Positions 10,747 through 22,530 of a DNA stretch of 64,000 nucleotides are shown piece by piece. Numbering within the stretch: the first letter of the stretch is position 1; every line of letters begins with the position of its first letter. The translations under genes were made by a program, and so were the position numbers. Origin of the DNA: Canna indica (Eukaryota > Streptophyta > Magnoliopsida > Zingiberales > Cannaceae); assembly GCA_034359265.1 (NCBI GenBank), contig CP136894.1, positions 28,550,501-28,614,500 of the forward strand, read 5' to 3'. The notes under the pieces are model-generated. The model was not told the origin of the DNA. It did not search any database and worked only from the letters and a program-made list of their open reading frames with translations.

Positions 10747-11200
10747 TCAATAGCAAATTGAGGATGCATGGATTTCAGAAGAAGAGCTTCAACATTTGGC
10801 AACCTACATTTTTCAGCAACTTAAAGCTTCAATGAAGTCTGCTCTTCCCTTGGATAACCCATTTGAAGAAGAGTGACCACTTTGTATCGTGGTGGGGAAG
10901 AATAATGCAATCAAAGTCCTAATTTTTAGGGTCTAATTATTAGGTAAATTTTGATTATTATTTTTTCTGCTTATTTCATGCCTCCAATTAAGGCTTAGTT
11001 TTAGTTGATTACTTTTTGTTTATTTCCTAATTTCATGCCTAAATTTATGGCATGACTTTTGTTTCTTAGTTGGTCATGCCAACTATAAATATGTAGCCCC
11101 AGGGGCTTAAGAAGAGATCTTATGAATTGATAGTAAAGCTTTCTCAAAGTTTCTTCTCCTCTCTTCCCTCTTGGTTTGGTTATATATCATAGAATCTAAG
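10747..11200 (+). mobile_element. Possible 3' remnant of another LTR retroelement
   Basis: Similarity to CACTA-B stops at ~10746. The next stretch has a short open tail ending DNPFEEE and a TGA at ~10875, a purine-rich run (gtggtggggaagaa, ~10889-10902), then AT-rich DNA with a TATAAATA at 11084-11091 and a C/T-rich stretch. That order (coding tail, polypurine tract, LTR with TATA box) fits the 3' end of an LTR element. The protein family was not recognised and no LTR end was confirmed. Confidence 0.35.
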
Positions 11201-11966
11201 CCAACAAGTTTAAAATAACAGATATTTAGAACAACCAGAACTAGTCAACAGAGACATTAAGTTCAAAATATTACATGTGTAATGGAATTTGTAACAAATG
11301 GTTTCACTATAACAAGTTATAAAGAAATAAAGAAGGAGAATAAGTTTCACCATATAACATTTGAAGGATTGGATAACCGAAAAGCCATGCAAAACTAGAA
11401 GCTATTTGCTTCCAAATCAAAAGCTAGAAAAAACTATTTAGCTTTTGGAGTGTAGATCCTAAATGCAAGGTTTCAGCTATTCGTGACTAACTTTTAGTTG
11501 AAAAGATTATTAGTTAAGATGACCAGTAACTACCTCTCTCTAGCAAGCCAATATAAAACTAAAGAATGAGCCATTTTGTCAATCAATTGCCAAATATTTC
11601 TTTGAGTATAATGACACCTTTGAGAAACGGACTTCAAACAAGTCTTATGAGAGGGCTAGGATCCTCTCCATAAGAACTTATTTCGAGATTTAGGAAGAAG
11701 CTCAATCAGATAAAATTAGGTGAAGCGTTCGCATCATGTGGTGCTCCACAAAATATTGAGCAGGATACAAATTAAAGGATAGAAAATTGGCATTTTTAAA
11801 AAACCTTGCCTCTAGGAAACACTCTATAATCAGCCAAAATATGCCAAGATACAAATTGGCATTTTTTTATGATAAAGCAACATATGCAATCAACTTTGAA
11901 ACATATTGCACAATAAGCTAGTTACCCAAACAGTAACTGAAAGAATATAATGCAAAATATAATGAT
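11201..11966. other. AT-rich stretch without recognisable features
   Basis: No coding motif, repeat or terminal sequence was recognised. It may be the first intron and truncated remainder of the CACTA-C accessory gene, whose first exon ends at 11971 on the minus strand. Confidence 0.4.
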
Positions 11967-11970
11967 CTAC

Positions 11971-12356
11971 CTTTTCTTATCAATAATTAATAGGCGTTTA
12001 TCATCTGGTGTCTCTGACGGTTGTGAAGGCTGATTTGGTCCTCTTCGACATGAAGTATCATCACTGTGTGTAACAGCAGATGTAGATGGCACAAGAGGAG
12101 CTGATGGCATCAAATGCAAATGGACTGAAGGTGGTGAGGGTGTTGGTGCTAGTACTGGTGCTGGTGCTGACGACGTCGAAGGTGTAGGAGTAAAAGGTGT
12201 TTCTAGTGGAACAGTAATAGGTACAACAGGAGTACAAGGTGTAGAGGTCATGGCTCCAACTATAGCTTCAGATGATGATGATTGTGTAGAGGTCGCAAAA
12301 GGTATTTCAATCAAAGGAGGACACCCTCGACCTCGTCCTCGCCCTCGTGACACCAT
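11971..12356 (-). pseudogene. First exon of the CACTA-C accessory (TNPA-like) gene
   Basis: Starts MVSRGRGRGRG on the minus strand and continues as a Pro/Ser/Thr-rich, low-complexity segment ending near DKKR. The frame runs into a good splice donor (gaaaag|gtagatc) at 11971/11970. It lies ~150 bp after the stop codon of the CACTA-C transposase, as the accessory gene does in CACTA-A and B, and starts with the same style of basic Gly/Arg N-terminus. No later exon was found, so the gene is truncated. Identity rests mainly on position. Confidence 0.5.
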
Positions 12357-12504
12357 TATTTACTAAAAGTGCATTAAGAATAGTTAATAATTCAAGACAC
12401 ATGAATTTTAAAAAAAAATCAATTACAAACAAATGAGAGTTTGTCATCATGTTCACAATGATTTTATAAGTGATCATCAAAAGTAAACTTATACAAAAAA
12501 AGTT

Positions 12505-13609
12505 TCAATCATCATTCTCCTCATTTGACAAATACTCGTCAACTTCATCTTCACTATCTTCCATGTCTATAGTGTCCGCTTCTTCTTCATCCTCCTCAAT
12601 GGCTTGTCTTCGAGCTCTTAAGAAAAAATCTTCATGTTGATCTACTTCATCAACTACACCATCGTTATCAACTAATACATTTAACAAATCCAACTTAGTT
12701 GTAGGCATAACAGGTTGTATTATTTCAACCTCATCCTCTTGAAAAAAATCATCGGTCTGTGGAGGGATGTTATCGTCTGTTTCTTCAACCTCTAATACAT
12801 CAAATCTATTTCTTGCTTTAATTTTGCATACAGACCACCAATCACTCCTTCCTTTTTTCTTTGAGGGATAACTAGTGTAATAAACTTGTGGAGCTTGCTC
12901 TGCCAACACAAAAAGAGCATCATGATAAAGTCTCAACTTGTGATTGATTTCAACAAGTCCATGGCGAGGATGTACTCTAACTCCTTTTAAGGTATCAAAC
13001 CACTCACATTTAAATAACATCACATTATTTCCACCAAAGTATTCTACCTCCACCATATAAATCAAAATGCCATAGTAATCAGCTTCAAAGTCATTGTAGC
13101 AACTACCCTTGACACAAACACCACTGTTAATTATTTTCTTTCCATGTGAAAATACCTTGGTGTGAAACTTATATCCATTCACAAAATAACCCTTCATGGA
13201 ACGAACCAATCTTTGTGGGCCTTGTGCAATGGCAAGTATTCGATTATCAACCGTGTGAATGTTATGATTAACCTATCAAAAAAAAAAAATGAAATAATCA
13301 GGATTATACACATTGACATTGACACAAGAATGATTGTTCAACTTACATAATCTCTCAACCATTTTGGAAATTATCTATCTCGTAACTTCTCTAGCTCTGC
13401 GTCAGTTAAGTGTGGTTCTTTTTGCCTAACGATATCATTAAACTCACTAAAAATAATAAGGTTTACATTAACATAATTTGAATAAATGAAATAATTAACG
13501 AAAAGTTGATGTTAATACTACTACGTACTTAATAAAGGAGGGATTTCTAGACAATTCATAAGTACATAAAGCTCCATTGCTTTATACTCAACTTCGTCGA
13601 CAACCATCC
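12505..13609 (-). pseudogene. TNP2 transposase of CACTA-C, 3' portion
   Basis: Continues the transposase interrupted by EL1. Directly after the insertion point the minus strand encodes VDEVEYKAMELYVLMNCLEI, matching SDEEYHLTHLYVLLNCPEI of CACTA-A. Two introns are visible: one after IPPFIK with donor GTACGTAG, and one of 74 bp at 13346-13273 (GTAAGTTG..TTGATAG). The last exon, ending at 12505, holds the DUF4216 block (GYFVNGYKFHT, CEWFDT, VYYTSYP) and an acidic tail. A stop replaces a codon just before FPKWLRDYV (~13370). This and the lesions in the 5' part make it non-functional. Confidence 0.88.
13605..13609. repeat. Target-site duplication of EL1 (left copy)
   Basis: The five bases catcc precede EL1 and are repeated exactly after its right LTR at 29347-29351. 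They lie within the CACTA-C transposase exon. Confidence 0.95.
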
Positions 13610-15099
13610 TGTTGGCTTTAGGTTTTTAACCTTGGTCTTAATCTTTTAATCTTGATTTTGATGATAACAAATATGGAACTAATATTTTATCGAGAAATTT
13701 TTTAGGTTCCATATCGATTAGCATTCGATGTCCTCGATCGGAAAAATCAGAAAATCGGAAGGACATTTATCATCGCGCTCGGGTTCGTCGCAAAAATTTC
13801 TCGAAGAACGACGAGTGCACCAAAGTCGCATTGGACGAGTCCAAAGATAAAATGAAAAGCTCTCCAAGTTGATGCTCGTTGAAAGTCGGAACCCAGAAAC
13901 GAGGCACGGAAGAAGAAGGCTGGTGAAATCAAATTCAACCTAAGTTTGGTCGACCGGGCGATCGATCGAATAGAGTTAGGAAAATGGCAGAAGCCATCTC
14001 AGTTGAACGATCAGTCGACTGATGGATACCAAAAAGCAATAGTAGCTACTTCGATTGACCGAGCGGTGGACCGACTGAGGCCAAAAAATGGCAGTAGCTT
14101 CGTCGGTCGATAGAACTGCGTACGCTGAAGCCGCAAAAATGCGTCGATCGAACGATGGGTCGACCGAATTGAGGATCGCAGGTTTTGCATCTGGTGGTCG
14201 ACCCGTCGGTCGACCGCACATAGAGAGGAAGGCAGCGGTCATTCGGGTGATCGATCGGTCGATCGATCGACCAATCGACCGAGCGTGTGTAACAGATAGT
14301 TTTCTATCCGTTGAGCTATCATTTCCTTGAGAGGCTATAAATATCATTCATCTAACCTCTCTAAACCCTTTTTCCTTGATTCTTACAGACTTTATTGAGC
14401 ACTCAAAAGGGAGAATTGAGCCTTCTAGAGATTGAATCACGGCGCCCTAATCTTCCGTCAAAATCCGCTTCAAGCGCACTCTGTCTCAACTCGGGATCTG
14501 ATTCGAGTCTATCTCCTTGGCGAGTTGATGGCGTTGAAGGCGTGAAAAGAGCATTTATTTTTTGTTACATTCTAAGCTCTTTTTCATTATAATTTTAACT
14601 GTTACTTTTCTTGGATTTGAGATTGTACGAAGACAGGGTGTTAGGTCTTGTTGTGTGAAGTGTTATCCTCGGTGTAGAAGGAGTAAAGCCACTTGTGTAA
14701 ATGTAGTTTTACTAGGATTAAGTAAGTTCTCCCTTAGGGTTGAGGTGGAAGAGTGCTCTCGGTAAGAAGGCGGAGACTTCCGGGTGTGAAAGTGACTTAG
14801 GTTGAGAGTGAGACTCTTTGAGTCAAATTCCTCTGTGTAAGGGAAACTAGTAAAACTTAGTTTGGAAATCCTAAGCAAGGTGCTTAGGTAGTGGAGTAGG
14901 CATTGGGGTCGAACCACTATAAATTTGTGTGTTTGCATTGATACTTTATTTGTGCTTAATTGCTTTATCTTGCTTCCGCATTTAATCGCAAAATTGCAAC
15001 TTGCCTAAACGATTTGAGAAACGAATAAAATTGTATTTAGACCAATTAATTAGATAACACACTATTCACCCCTCCTCTAGTGTTGGCATTTCGACTACA
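13610..15099 (+). repeat. 5' LTR of EL1
   Basis: Starts TGTTGGC and ends GACTACA. The U3 part holds a dense array of GGTCGACC/TCGATCGA-type palindromes (about 13945-14285), followed by TATAAATA at 14336-14343. The terminal stretch CACTATTCACCCC, CTAGTG is shared with the other SIRE-like LTRs here. Confidence 0.95.
14336..14343 (+). promoter_or_regulatory. TATA box of the EL1 5' LTR
   Basis: TATAAATA lies just downstream of the palindrome array. The same box at 28574-28581 serves the other LTR. Transcription would begin ~30 bp further on. Confidence 0.75.
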
Positions 15100-15114
15100 A
15101 TTGGTATCAGAGCA
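15100..15114 (+). promoter_or_regulatory. Primer-binding site of EL1
   Basis: ATTGGTATCAGAGC starts directly after the LTR; TGGTATCAGAGC is the standard plant site pairing with the 3' end of initiator tRNA-Met. Confidence 0.93.
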
Positions 15115-15166
15115 GGTCGTAGGTTGAGATTTCACAATCTCGTCTACATCTAGTCCTGATCCGAAA

Positions 15167-15726
15167 ATGGCACTGGAGTTGGTAGCATCTACACCTCGTA
15201 GGTTCGATGAGTCTAACTTTGGTCTTTGGAATGGTAGAATGTACACTTTCCTAAAGACTCAAGGTTTAGGTATTTTTAATATGGTATAGTCAAATACATA
15301 GAACCTAAGGAAAATATGAATGCATGAACCCAAGAACAAATTGATATGTTTGAATTAAATGCTAAAGCTACAAACTGCATCTTTTGTTCTTTGGAAAATA
15401 ATGTCTTTGAAAAGATCATTCATTGTACCTCCGCATTCGATATCTGGGCTACCTTAAATATGCTTTATAATTATGCAAAAACCGAAGAGCTCAATACGTT
15501 TGATGAGGGGAGTGATGACAATTGTCATCCACCCAATACTAATATAGTTTTTGAAGCCCATAGTGCCTCTAGTCATAGGAGCACTAAAAGTCGAAAAAGG
15601 AAGGTGATTTGCCATGTGTGCAAAGAAAAAGGGCATGTAAGGAAAAATTGCCCTTCCATGAAGAACAAGGCAAAGAAAAGGTCAAACGCTTCCACATCTT
15701 CATCTTACTCAAGTGAAGCATCCTCT
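15167..15726 (+). pseudogene. gag of EL1, 5' part (interrupted by EL2)
   Basis: The frame opens at ATG 15167 (MALELVAS, then FDESNFGLWNGRMYTFLKTQG), the typical N-terminus of a copia gag. It continues through a helical middle (KATNCIFCSLENNVFEKI, IWATLNMLYNYA) to a zinc knuckle CHVCKEKGHVRKNC (~15611-15652). Stops and a small frameshift around 15290-15330 break the frame. It is cut at 15726 by EL2; the reading resumes at 23734 in the same frame. Confidence 0.88.
15722..15726. repeat. Target-site duplication of EL2 (left copy)
   Basis: cctct here and at 23729-23733 on the other side of EL2 are identical, and both lie inside the gag frame of EL1. Confidence 0.95.
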
Positions 15727-17187
15727 TGTTGTGTGAAACCCGACACTAGAAGGGGGGTTGAATAGTGTTTGTCCCCTTTTTCAATTTTCTCCTTACTCAA
15801 TTTTAACTTTACTTAGTGTGATTGTTCTTTAATGGTTAATGTGATTACAATTCAATAGCAACGATGAAAGCTAATAAAGAAGCAATGCAAACAATAATAT
15901 TTATAGTGGTTCGGCCAACCACCTACTCCACTACCTTGGCTCCTTACCAAGGATTTCTAACCACTACTTTATGGAATTTATGTTTCCCTTTGAATACATT
16001 TGAGGACACTCTTCTCCCTCACTCGGAGAACACCTCAATCCTATTCACCTAGGCAAAACACAATTCTATAAAGCTGACCCTAAGTGTTTCCTAGCACACC
16101 TAGCAAGCTATTTCAAACTTGAAAACAAGGTACAATAAAGTTCAAATTACAAGGAAACAACTAAAGAATTAAATATTGAACCAAGCTTCTTTTCACCGCC
16201 TTCTTGACTTCAACTTGCAAGATGATGACTCCAAAGATTATAGCACAGTTGAAGAAGCGGAAGCAGCGCCTGGTTTTTTTGATGTCGAAGAAGGAAGCAG
16301 AGGGCGCGTGAGAACTTGATCGTATGAAGGCTTAAAGAACTTCTTTAATGCTCAATAATAATTGTAAGAAGTTGTAAAGAAGTTAGGTGAGGGGTATTTA
16401 TAACCCCTCACTCGAATGGCCCGTTCAACGGGTGAAAAATCGACAGTTGAAGACATTTGGTCGCAGGGCCGATCGATCGGTCGGTCGACCGACGGATGGA
16501 CCGCCAGTGCGACCGCTAGCAGTCTGTGAGAGCTCGGTCGATCAACGGGTTGATCGGCTGATGGAAATCCATTTCTTCCGACATTCGGTCAACCCGCCGG
16601 TTAATCGAATGGCTGGAGCCAAGGTCGCAATTAGGCATCTTCAGTTCGGTCAACCGATTGTTCGACCGCTAGCGTTCTGCCTTTTTTGTCGTCTGTCGAT
16701 CGACCGACGTAGCCCAGATGTTTAACCTTCGCCACTTTTGATCGATCGATTGGTCGATCAAATGGCTTCTGCCAAATTTGATCGACATTCGGTCGACCGA
16801 ACGAGCTGCTTTACCAATCTATTGTCTTGTTCGGTCGATTGATCGGTTGACCGAACCCAGGCTGAGGATGATTTCTTCCATGGATTTTTACATGCCTTTT
16901 CTATGGGTTTGGTTACCAAGTTTCAACTTGGATAACCTTACAATTTTGGCTTGGGATGAACTACCCTAGAGACATATTACATTAATTCTAGTTGTCTTAA
17001 TCTCGAGCCTTCTTCAACGATTTCTTCTTCTGTTTCTTTGACGATCTTTTTCGTCGTCCCATTTGAAAGGATTTGGCATGCGTATCGCAACCTCAACCTG
17101 AACTCAAAACTTCACACTTTGGATTAAATACATGTTTGTTATCATCAAAATAAAGATCGAGTCTTAAGAGAGACCCTTAAGCCAACA
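15727..17187 (-). repeat. 3' LTR of EL2
   Basis: 1461 bp. On the minus strand it starts TGTTGGCTTAAGGG next to the polypurine tract. A TATTTATA at 16395-16402 is a minus-strand TATAAATA. The U3 side (16440-16860) is packed with GGTCGACCGA/GATCGATCGG palindromes. About 262 bp of this stretch (16406-16667) is missing from the other LTR. Confidence 0.94.
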
Positions 17188-17203
17188 ATCTCCCGCTTTT
17201 TGA
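17188..17203 (-). promoter_or_regulatory. Polypurine tract of EL2
   Basis: Minus strand reads aaaaagcgggagat directly before the 3' LTR, the usual primer for plus-strand DNA synthesis. Confidence 0.8.
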
Positions 17204-17746
17204 TGATGACAAACATAACAAGAAATTTTAAGAAAACATAAGCATTTGTGAGTTTGAATTAAGGCAATCAAGAGTTAGGGTATGCAAGATATGTGTCTTA
17301 GCATATGCATTCAACTACTTATGACTCAACCTATGCTCCCCCTATCAATGTGCATATTCAATTACCTATAACTTGACCTATGCTCCCCCTGTCAATGTGC
17401 ATATTATTTTTAACCCCCCAACTATATATATCTTCCCCTTAACTATAAAACTCACACTAACTATATGCATCGTGAAAACCAAGTGTGACCTTACTTTTTC
17501 TCCCCCTTTTGACATCAATCAAAAAGGGTAAGAATTAAGGTACAATTAATGAATTTCATCATAAAAACCGAGAAAGCCACAAAAACCAAATATCATCTAC
17601 CACCATAGTCCTTCCCATTAATGTAAGCCTATAGAAGGCAAACACCAATAGGTCACAAAGCCCCACTATAGAGCAATGCATAAGTGTGATGATACTTTAT
17701 ATAATGCAAGTTTTAAAAAACATATATATTTTGAAGAAAATACACT
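17204..17746. other. Non-coding 3' stretch between pol and polypurine tract of EL2
   Basis: Pyrimidine-rich phrases such as tatgctccccctatcaatgtg are repeated twice (17330-17400). No envelope-like frame was found between the RNase H stop and the tract, although some SIRE elements carry one. Confidence 0.6.
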
Positions 17747-20700
17747 TTAATTACTCGAAAAAGCACAAATTCCTAATTGCATCCTTAAATTTGTGAAACT
17801 TTCTTCAACTAAGGGTTTTGTAAATATATCGGCAAGTTGTTTATCAGTGGATACAAATTCTACCGATATATTTCCCTTAGCTACATTATCCCTAAGGAAG
17901 TGATGTCTCAAGTCAATATGCTTAGTTCTAGAATGTAAAATGGGATTTTTGGTTAAGTTAATTGCACTAGTATTATCACAATGAATGGGTATGCAAGAAT
18001 ACTTAAGTCCATAGTCTAAAAGGGTTTGTTTCATCCAAAGGTCTTGCGCACAACAACTAGCCGCGGCGATGTATTCCTCTTCGGTAGTTGAAAGCGCAAC
18101 CGAGTTTTGTTTCTTTGAGAACCAAGAAATAAGACTAGCTCCTAAGAATTGACAACACCCACTAGTGCTTTTTCTATCTACCTTACATCCGACAAAATCA
18201 GCATCCGAAAAACCGATTAAATCAAATGATGCATGACATGGATACCATAATCCTAAGTCAACCGTGCCCTTTAAATATCTCAATATGCATTTTACCGCAC
18301 TCAAATGAGACATCTTAGGGCAAGATTGAAACCTAGCACATACACACACGCTAAACATGATATCGGGTCTGTTACGATTAAATAAAGGAGACTACCGATC
18401 ATACCTCGATATCATTTTTCGTCCAATTTAATGTCCTCTTCATCTTTGTCAAGCTTGATGGATGCGCTCATAGGTGTAGAAGCTATCTTGGCTTCATTCA
18501 TCCCAGACCTTATGATGAGCTCCTTTGAGTACTTAGCTTGATTGATGAAGATCTCTTTATTGGTTTGCTTGATTTGGAGACCAAGTATGAAGGAGAGCTC
18601 TCCCATCATGCTCATCTCAAATTCATTCTGCATACACTTAGCAAACCACTCACAAAGCATTTCATTAGTAGCACCAAAAATTATATCATCAAAGTAGATT
18701 TGAACTAATAACATGTCATTTTCATGGTGCTTAATGAAAAGTGAAACATCCGCTTTTCCTATATCAAAACCTTGTTCAATTAGAAAAATAGAGAGTCTTT
18801 CATACCAAGCCCTCGGGGCTTGTTTTAAATCATATATTGTCATTTTAAGTTTGAAAACATGATTTAGAAACTCAAAACTTTCAAAATCGGGGGGTTGTTC
18901 AACATAAACTTCTTCATTTATAAAATCATTTTAAAAAACACTTTTTACATCCATTTGAAATAGTTTAAAACCCTTAAAACTAGCATATGCTAAAAGCATT
19001 CTAATTGCTTCTAATCTAGCTACAGGAGCATATGTTTCATTATAGTCTATTCCTTCTTGTTGGTTGTACCCTTGTGCCACTAACCTAGCTTTGTTTCTAA
19101 TAACTAATCCCTCTTCATCTAGCTTATTTCTAATTACCCATTTGGTTCTAATTATAGTTTGATCACTAGGTCTAGGCACTAAGTCTCATACATCATTTCT
19201 ATCAAATTAGTTGAGTTCTTCTTGCATAGCTAATACCCAAAACTCATCTTCTATAGCTTCCTTAATATTCTTAGGCTCTACTTGAGAAACAAAAGCTATA
19301 TATTGGCATACATTTTTGAGTTTAGAACGTGTTACCATTCCTGTTGAAGGCTCTCCAATGACTTGGTCCATTGGATGATCTCTTACCAATCGGTATCCTT
19401 TATGGAGAGGTGGTAGAGCTTCTTCTTCTTTTTCATCTTCAACTTAAGGTTGATTTGACGGTGGAGGTTCTTCATGTTGGGTCTCCTCATTATCTTCATC
19501 CTCCACTTCCTTATCATGAAGTGTGAGATCCTCAAGTTCCTTACCTACATTCACAATCTTGACATTTCTAGAAGAATCATTAGTTTCATTGAAAGTGACA
19601 TGCATGGATTCTTCAACAATCATTGTTCTACGATTATAAACTCTATAAGCCTTAGAGTTAGTAGAATAACCTAGGAAAATTCCTTCATCGGATTTGGAAT
19701 CAAATTTTCCTAAATTCTCTTTAGTATTTAACATGAAACATTTACATCCAAAAACATGAAAATATCCCACATTTTGAATTTTACCATACCGAATCTCAAA
19801 AGGTGCTTTCTTTATTTTTGGTCTTAATAAAACTCGATTAAGAACATAACACGAAGTATTTATGGCTTCGACCCAAAAATATTTAGGCAAATTATTTTCG
19901 CATAACATGGTCTTAGCCATTTCTTGTAAAATTCTATTCTTCCTCTCAACCACCCCATTTTGTTGAGGGGTCCTAAGGGAAGAAAAGGTATGTTGAATAC
20001 CTAAATCATCATAAAACTTTGAAAAAATTTCATTTTTAAATTCCCCTCCATAATCACTCCTAATTTTCAAAATTGAAACTCCTTTTTCATTTAAAACTTT
20101 CTTTGCAATTTTTTTGAAAAACTCAAAAGTTTCATTTTTCTTGCCCAAAAAGAAAACTCATGTAAATCTAGAAAAGTCATCAACGAACACATAGCAATAT
20201 AGCTTTTCACCTAGACTAGTTACATCACAAGGACCAAAGAGATCCATGTGCACAAGCTCAAGAATTCTAGATGTACTAACTTGATTAATACTAAGAAATG
20301 AATATTTTACTTGCCTACCTAGTTGACATGCATCACAAAGTTTATCTTTTTCAAACTTTATCTTAGGTAAGCCTTTGACTAATTATTTTCTAGATATCTC
20401 TTGGATGAGGCTCATGCTAGCATGTCCTAGCCTTCTATGCCACAACCAAGAGTCATTTTCCATGACAACTAAGCATCTAACATGAGGATTTGGCAAGACA
20501 TTTAATTCTTAGGTGTATATATTTTCTCGCCTATTTCCAATGAACATGATATCATTTGAAGGTGTACTTCTAATAATACATTTAGATGCTTCAAAAACAC
20601 TTATGTATCCATTCTCACATAATTGTGATATGCTAATCAAATTGTGTTTTAACCCATCAACTAATAAAACATTTGTAATGCATGGGTAAGGGAGTATACC

Positions 20701-20868
20701 TATGTCACCAATGCCAACAATCTTACCTTTGGCATTGTCTCCAAATGTGACATGTCCACCATCTTTACTTGATAGGTTTGCAAACAAATTGATGTCTCCT
20801 GTCATGTGCTTTGAGCAACCGCTATCCAATATACAAGTGCTCCTACTTGGTTGAGGATGCTTCTCCAT
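17747..20868 (-). pseudogene. pol of EL2: protease, integrase, reverse transcriptase, RNase H (degraded)
   Basis: Reading down the minus strand: protease with ILDSGCSKHMTGD (~20830); integrase zinc finger (WLWHRRLGHASM, CDAC, ~20440-20310); integrase core acidic residues in VHMDLFGP, RSDYGGEF and GVVERKNR (20260-19930); reverse transcriptase with [23 protein letters not shown] and the palm motif YFDDIIFG (19180-18690); RNase H with SDADFVG, TEEEYIAAA, CDNTSAI and TKHIDLRHHF, ending IFTKPL and a stop at 17747. The domain order is copia. Stops or frameshifts lie near 20509, 20360, 20160, 19190 and 18400. It cannot encode one polyprotein. Confidence 0.93.
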
Positions 20869-22473
20869 CTACAAAAGGAGAAGAAACTTTCTTAGGTACC
20901 CAAATTTTCTTGGGTCCTTGAGTATTAGTAAACGTTGGAACCCATGTGAATCTTGCATGTGGGTTCCTTCTCAATGCACAATCTTTGGCCATATGACCAA
21001 AAATGCCACAAGAAAAGCAATTTCCATTAAATTTCCTCTTTGTGTGTGTGTGAGCATGGGAGTTTGATGATTTCTCTTTATCGACAACCTTTGGCATGAC
21101 ATTTTGGATGGTTGTCATTTTTTCATTAAGCATGCAAAGTTTCTTTTTTAATGTTAGTATGCTATCATTTAAATGCTCTACTGTATCACACAAATATTTG
21201 TTTTCATTTTCTAGTTTTTCGTTGTCAATCTCTAAGTCCTTCTTAGCTTTTTCTAGGGTGCATTTCTCTTCCTTAAGAATGTCTATTTCTTTCCTTAGAG
21301 CATTGCATGAAAGTAATAGGTTATCATTCTCAAGTTCTAAAGATCTACTATCCTTTTTGAGATCTCTAAATTTTCTCCTAATGACATTGAATTCATCATG
21401 CATTTGCTCAAATTCATTTTGTAACTCTTCTTGAGTAAATGAAACTTCACCAAAAATGAATTTTACCTCATCATCCTTTGCCATCAAGCAAAGGTTTGCT
21501 TTTTCACTCTTTGTCTCTTCTTCGCTTGATAAGGCTTCGCTTTCATCCCACGTGGCCATCATTGCCTTCTTCTTCTTCTTCTTGTATTTTTCTTTCTTGT
21601 GAGGGTTGGAGGTAGTGGCCATCTTCAGAAGCGGGCAATCCTTCCTTAGGTGCCCGGTCTTGTTGCAATTGTAGAAAATGTAGCCACCTCTTCCCTTCCT
21701 CATGCCTCCCCTCATGAAGCTCATGAATCTTCTTGTGAGCATCGCCATTTCTTCAAGATCATCTGTCTCTTCCTCGGATGATGATGACTCTTCCGCTCGA
21801 TGTGATGCTTTTAAGGTAATGACCTTGCCTTTGGGGGCATCTTCCTCTTGGTATTGCTTCATGTGGGTCTCATGTGTCATGAGAGACCCAATGAGCTCGG
21901 TGATCTTCAACTTGCTTAAATCTTTAGCTTCCATGATGGCTATCACTTTGGGCTCCCAAGATTTTAGAAGGAACGAAGGAGCTTCCTTACCTTCTCCTCT
22001 TCCCTTATCTCCCTGCCAAGGTTAGCTAAGCCATTCGTAATATTTTGAAACCTAGCATGCATGGCATCAATAGACTCATGTGAAAGCATTTTAAACATTT
22101 CATAGTCATGCGAGAGTAAATTAATTTTGGATTCATTTACTTGTGAAGTCCCTTCATGGGTGGTCTCTAGGACCTTCCATACTTCGTATGCGAACTTGCA
22201 TCTAGATATCCTATTAAATTCATTAATTGATAGGCCGCAATATAGAGCATTGATGGCCTTGGCATTAGCATTAAAAAGCCTAATTTCCTCTTGGTCCCAT
22301 TTATCCATGTCCTTATCGGGTTGTTTATACTCTACTAGGATCATCCTTCATACATCCATGCCTAAGGATTGAAGGAAGTCATTCATGCGGATCTTCCAAT
22401 AGGCATAGTTGTTCCCATCGAATAGTGGAGTATTAGTAGAGGACCCTTGAGCTAATTGGATTTCACTAGACAT
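20843..22473 (-). pseudogene. gag of EL2
   Basis: Starts at 22473 (MSSEIQLAQGSS, NNYAYWKIRMNDF). An in-frame TGA near 22350 follows GMDV. It then runs through the gag helical domain (NAKAINALYCGLS, FEMFKMLSHESIDAMHARFQ), a first zinc knuckle YIFYNCNKTGHLRKDC (first Cys replaced by Tyr), a long coiled coil rich in Lys/Glu/Leu heptads (~21500-21120), and a second knuckle CFSCGIFGHMAKDC (~21000). A frame change lies near 21955. The last codons (KKIWVPKKVSSPF) overlap the protease start by 26 bp in another frame. Confidence 0.92.
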
Positions 22474-22516
22474 CTTGATTTGTAGAGAAGATGGTTAAAT
22501 CTTGACCTACAACCTT

Positions 22517-22530
22517 GCTCTGATACCAAT
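22517..22530 (-). promoter_or_regulatory. Primer-binding site of EL2
   Basis: Minus strand reads ATTGGTATCAGAGC immediately after the LTR end ATAACA. This fixed the LTR start at 22531 rather than a few bases inside it, and gave the matching target duplication. Confidence 0.93.

Noticed and set aside
17204..17746. Possible envelope-like gene between pol and the 3' LTR of EL2, as in SIRE1
   Set aside because: Only ~540 bp remain between the RNase H stop and the polypurine tract, and no frame of useful length exists there.
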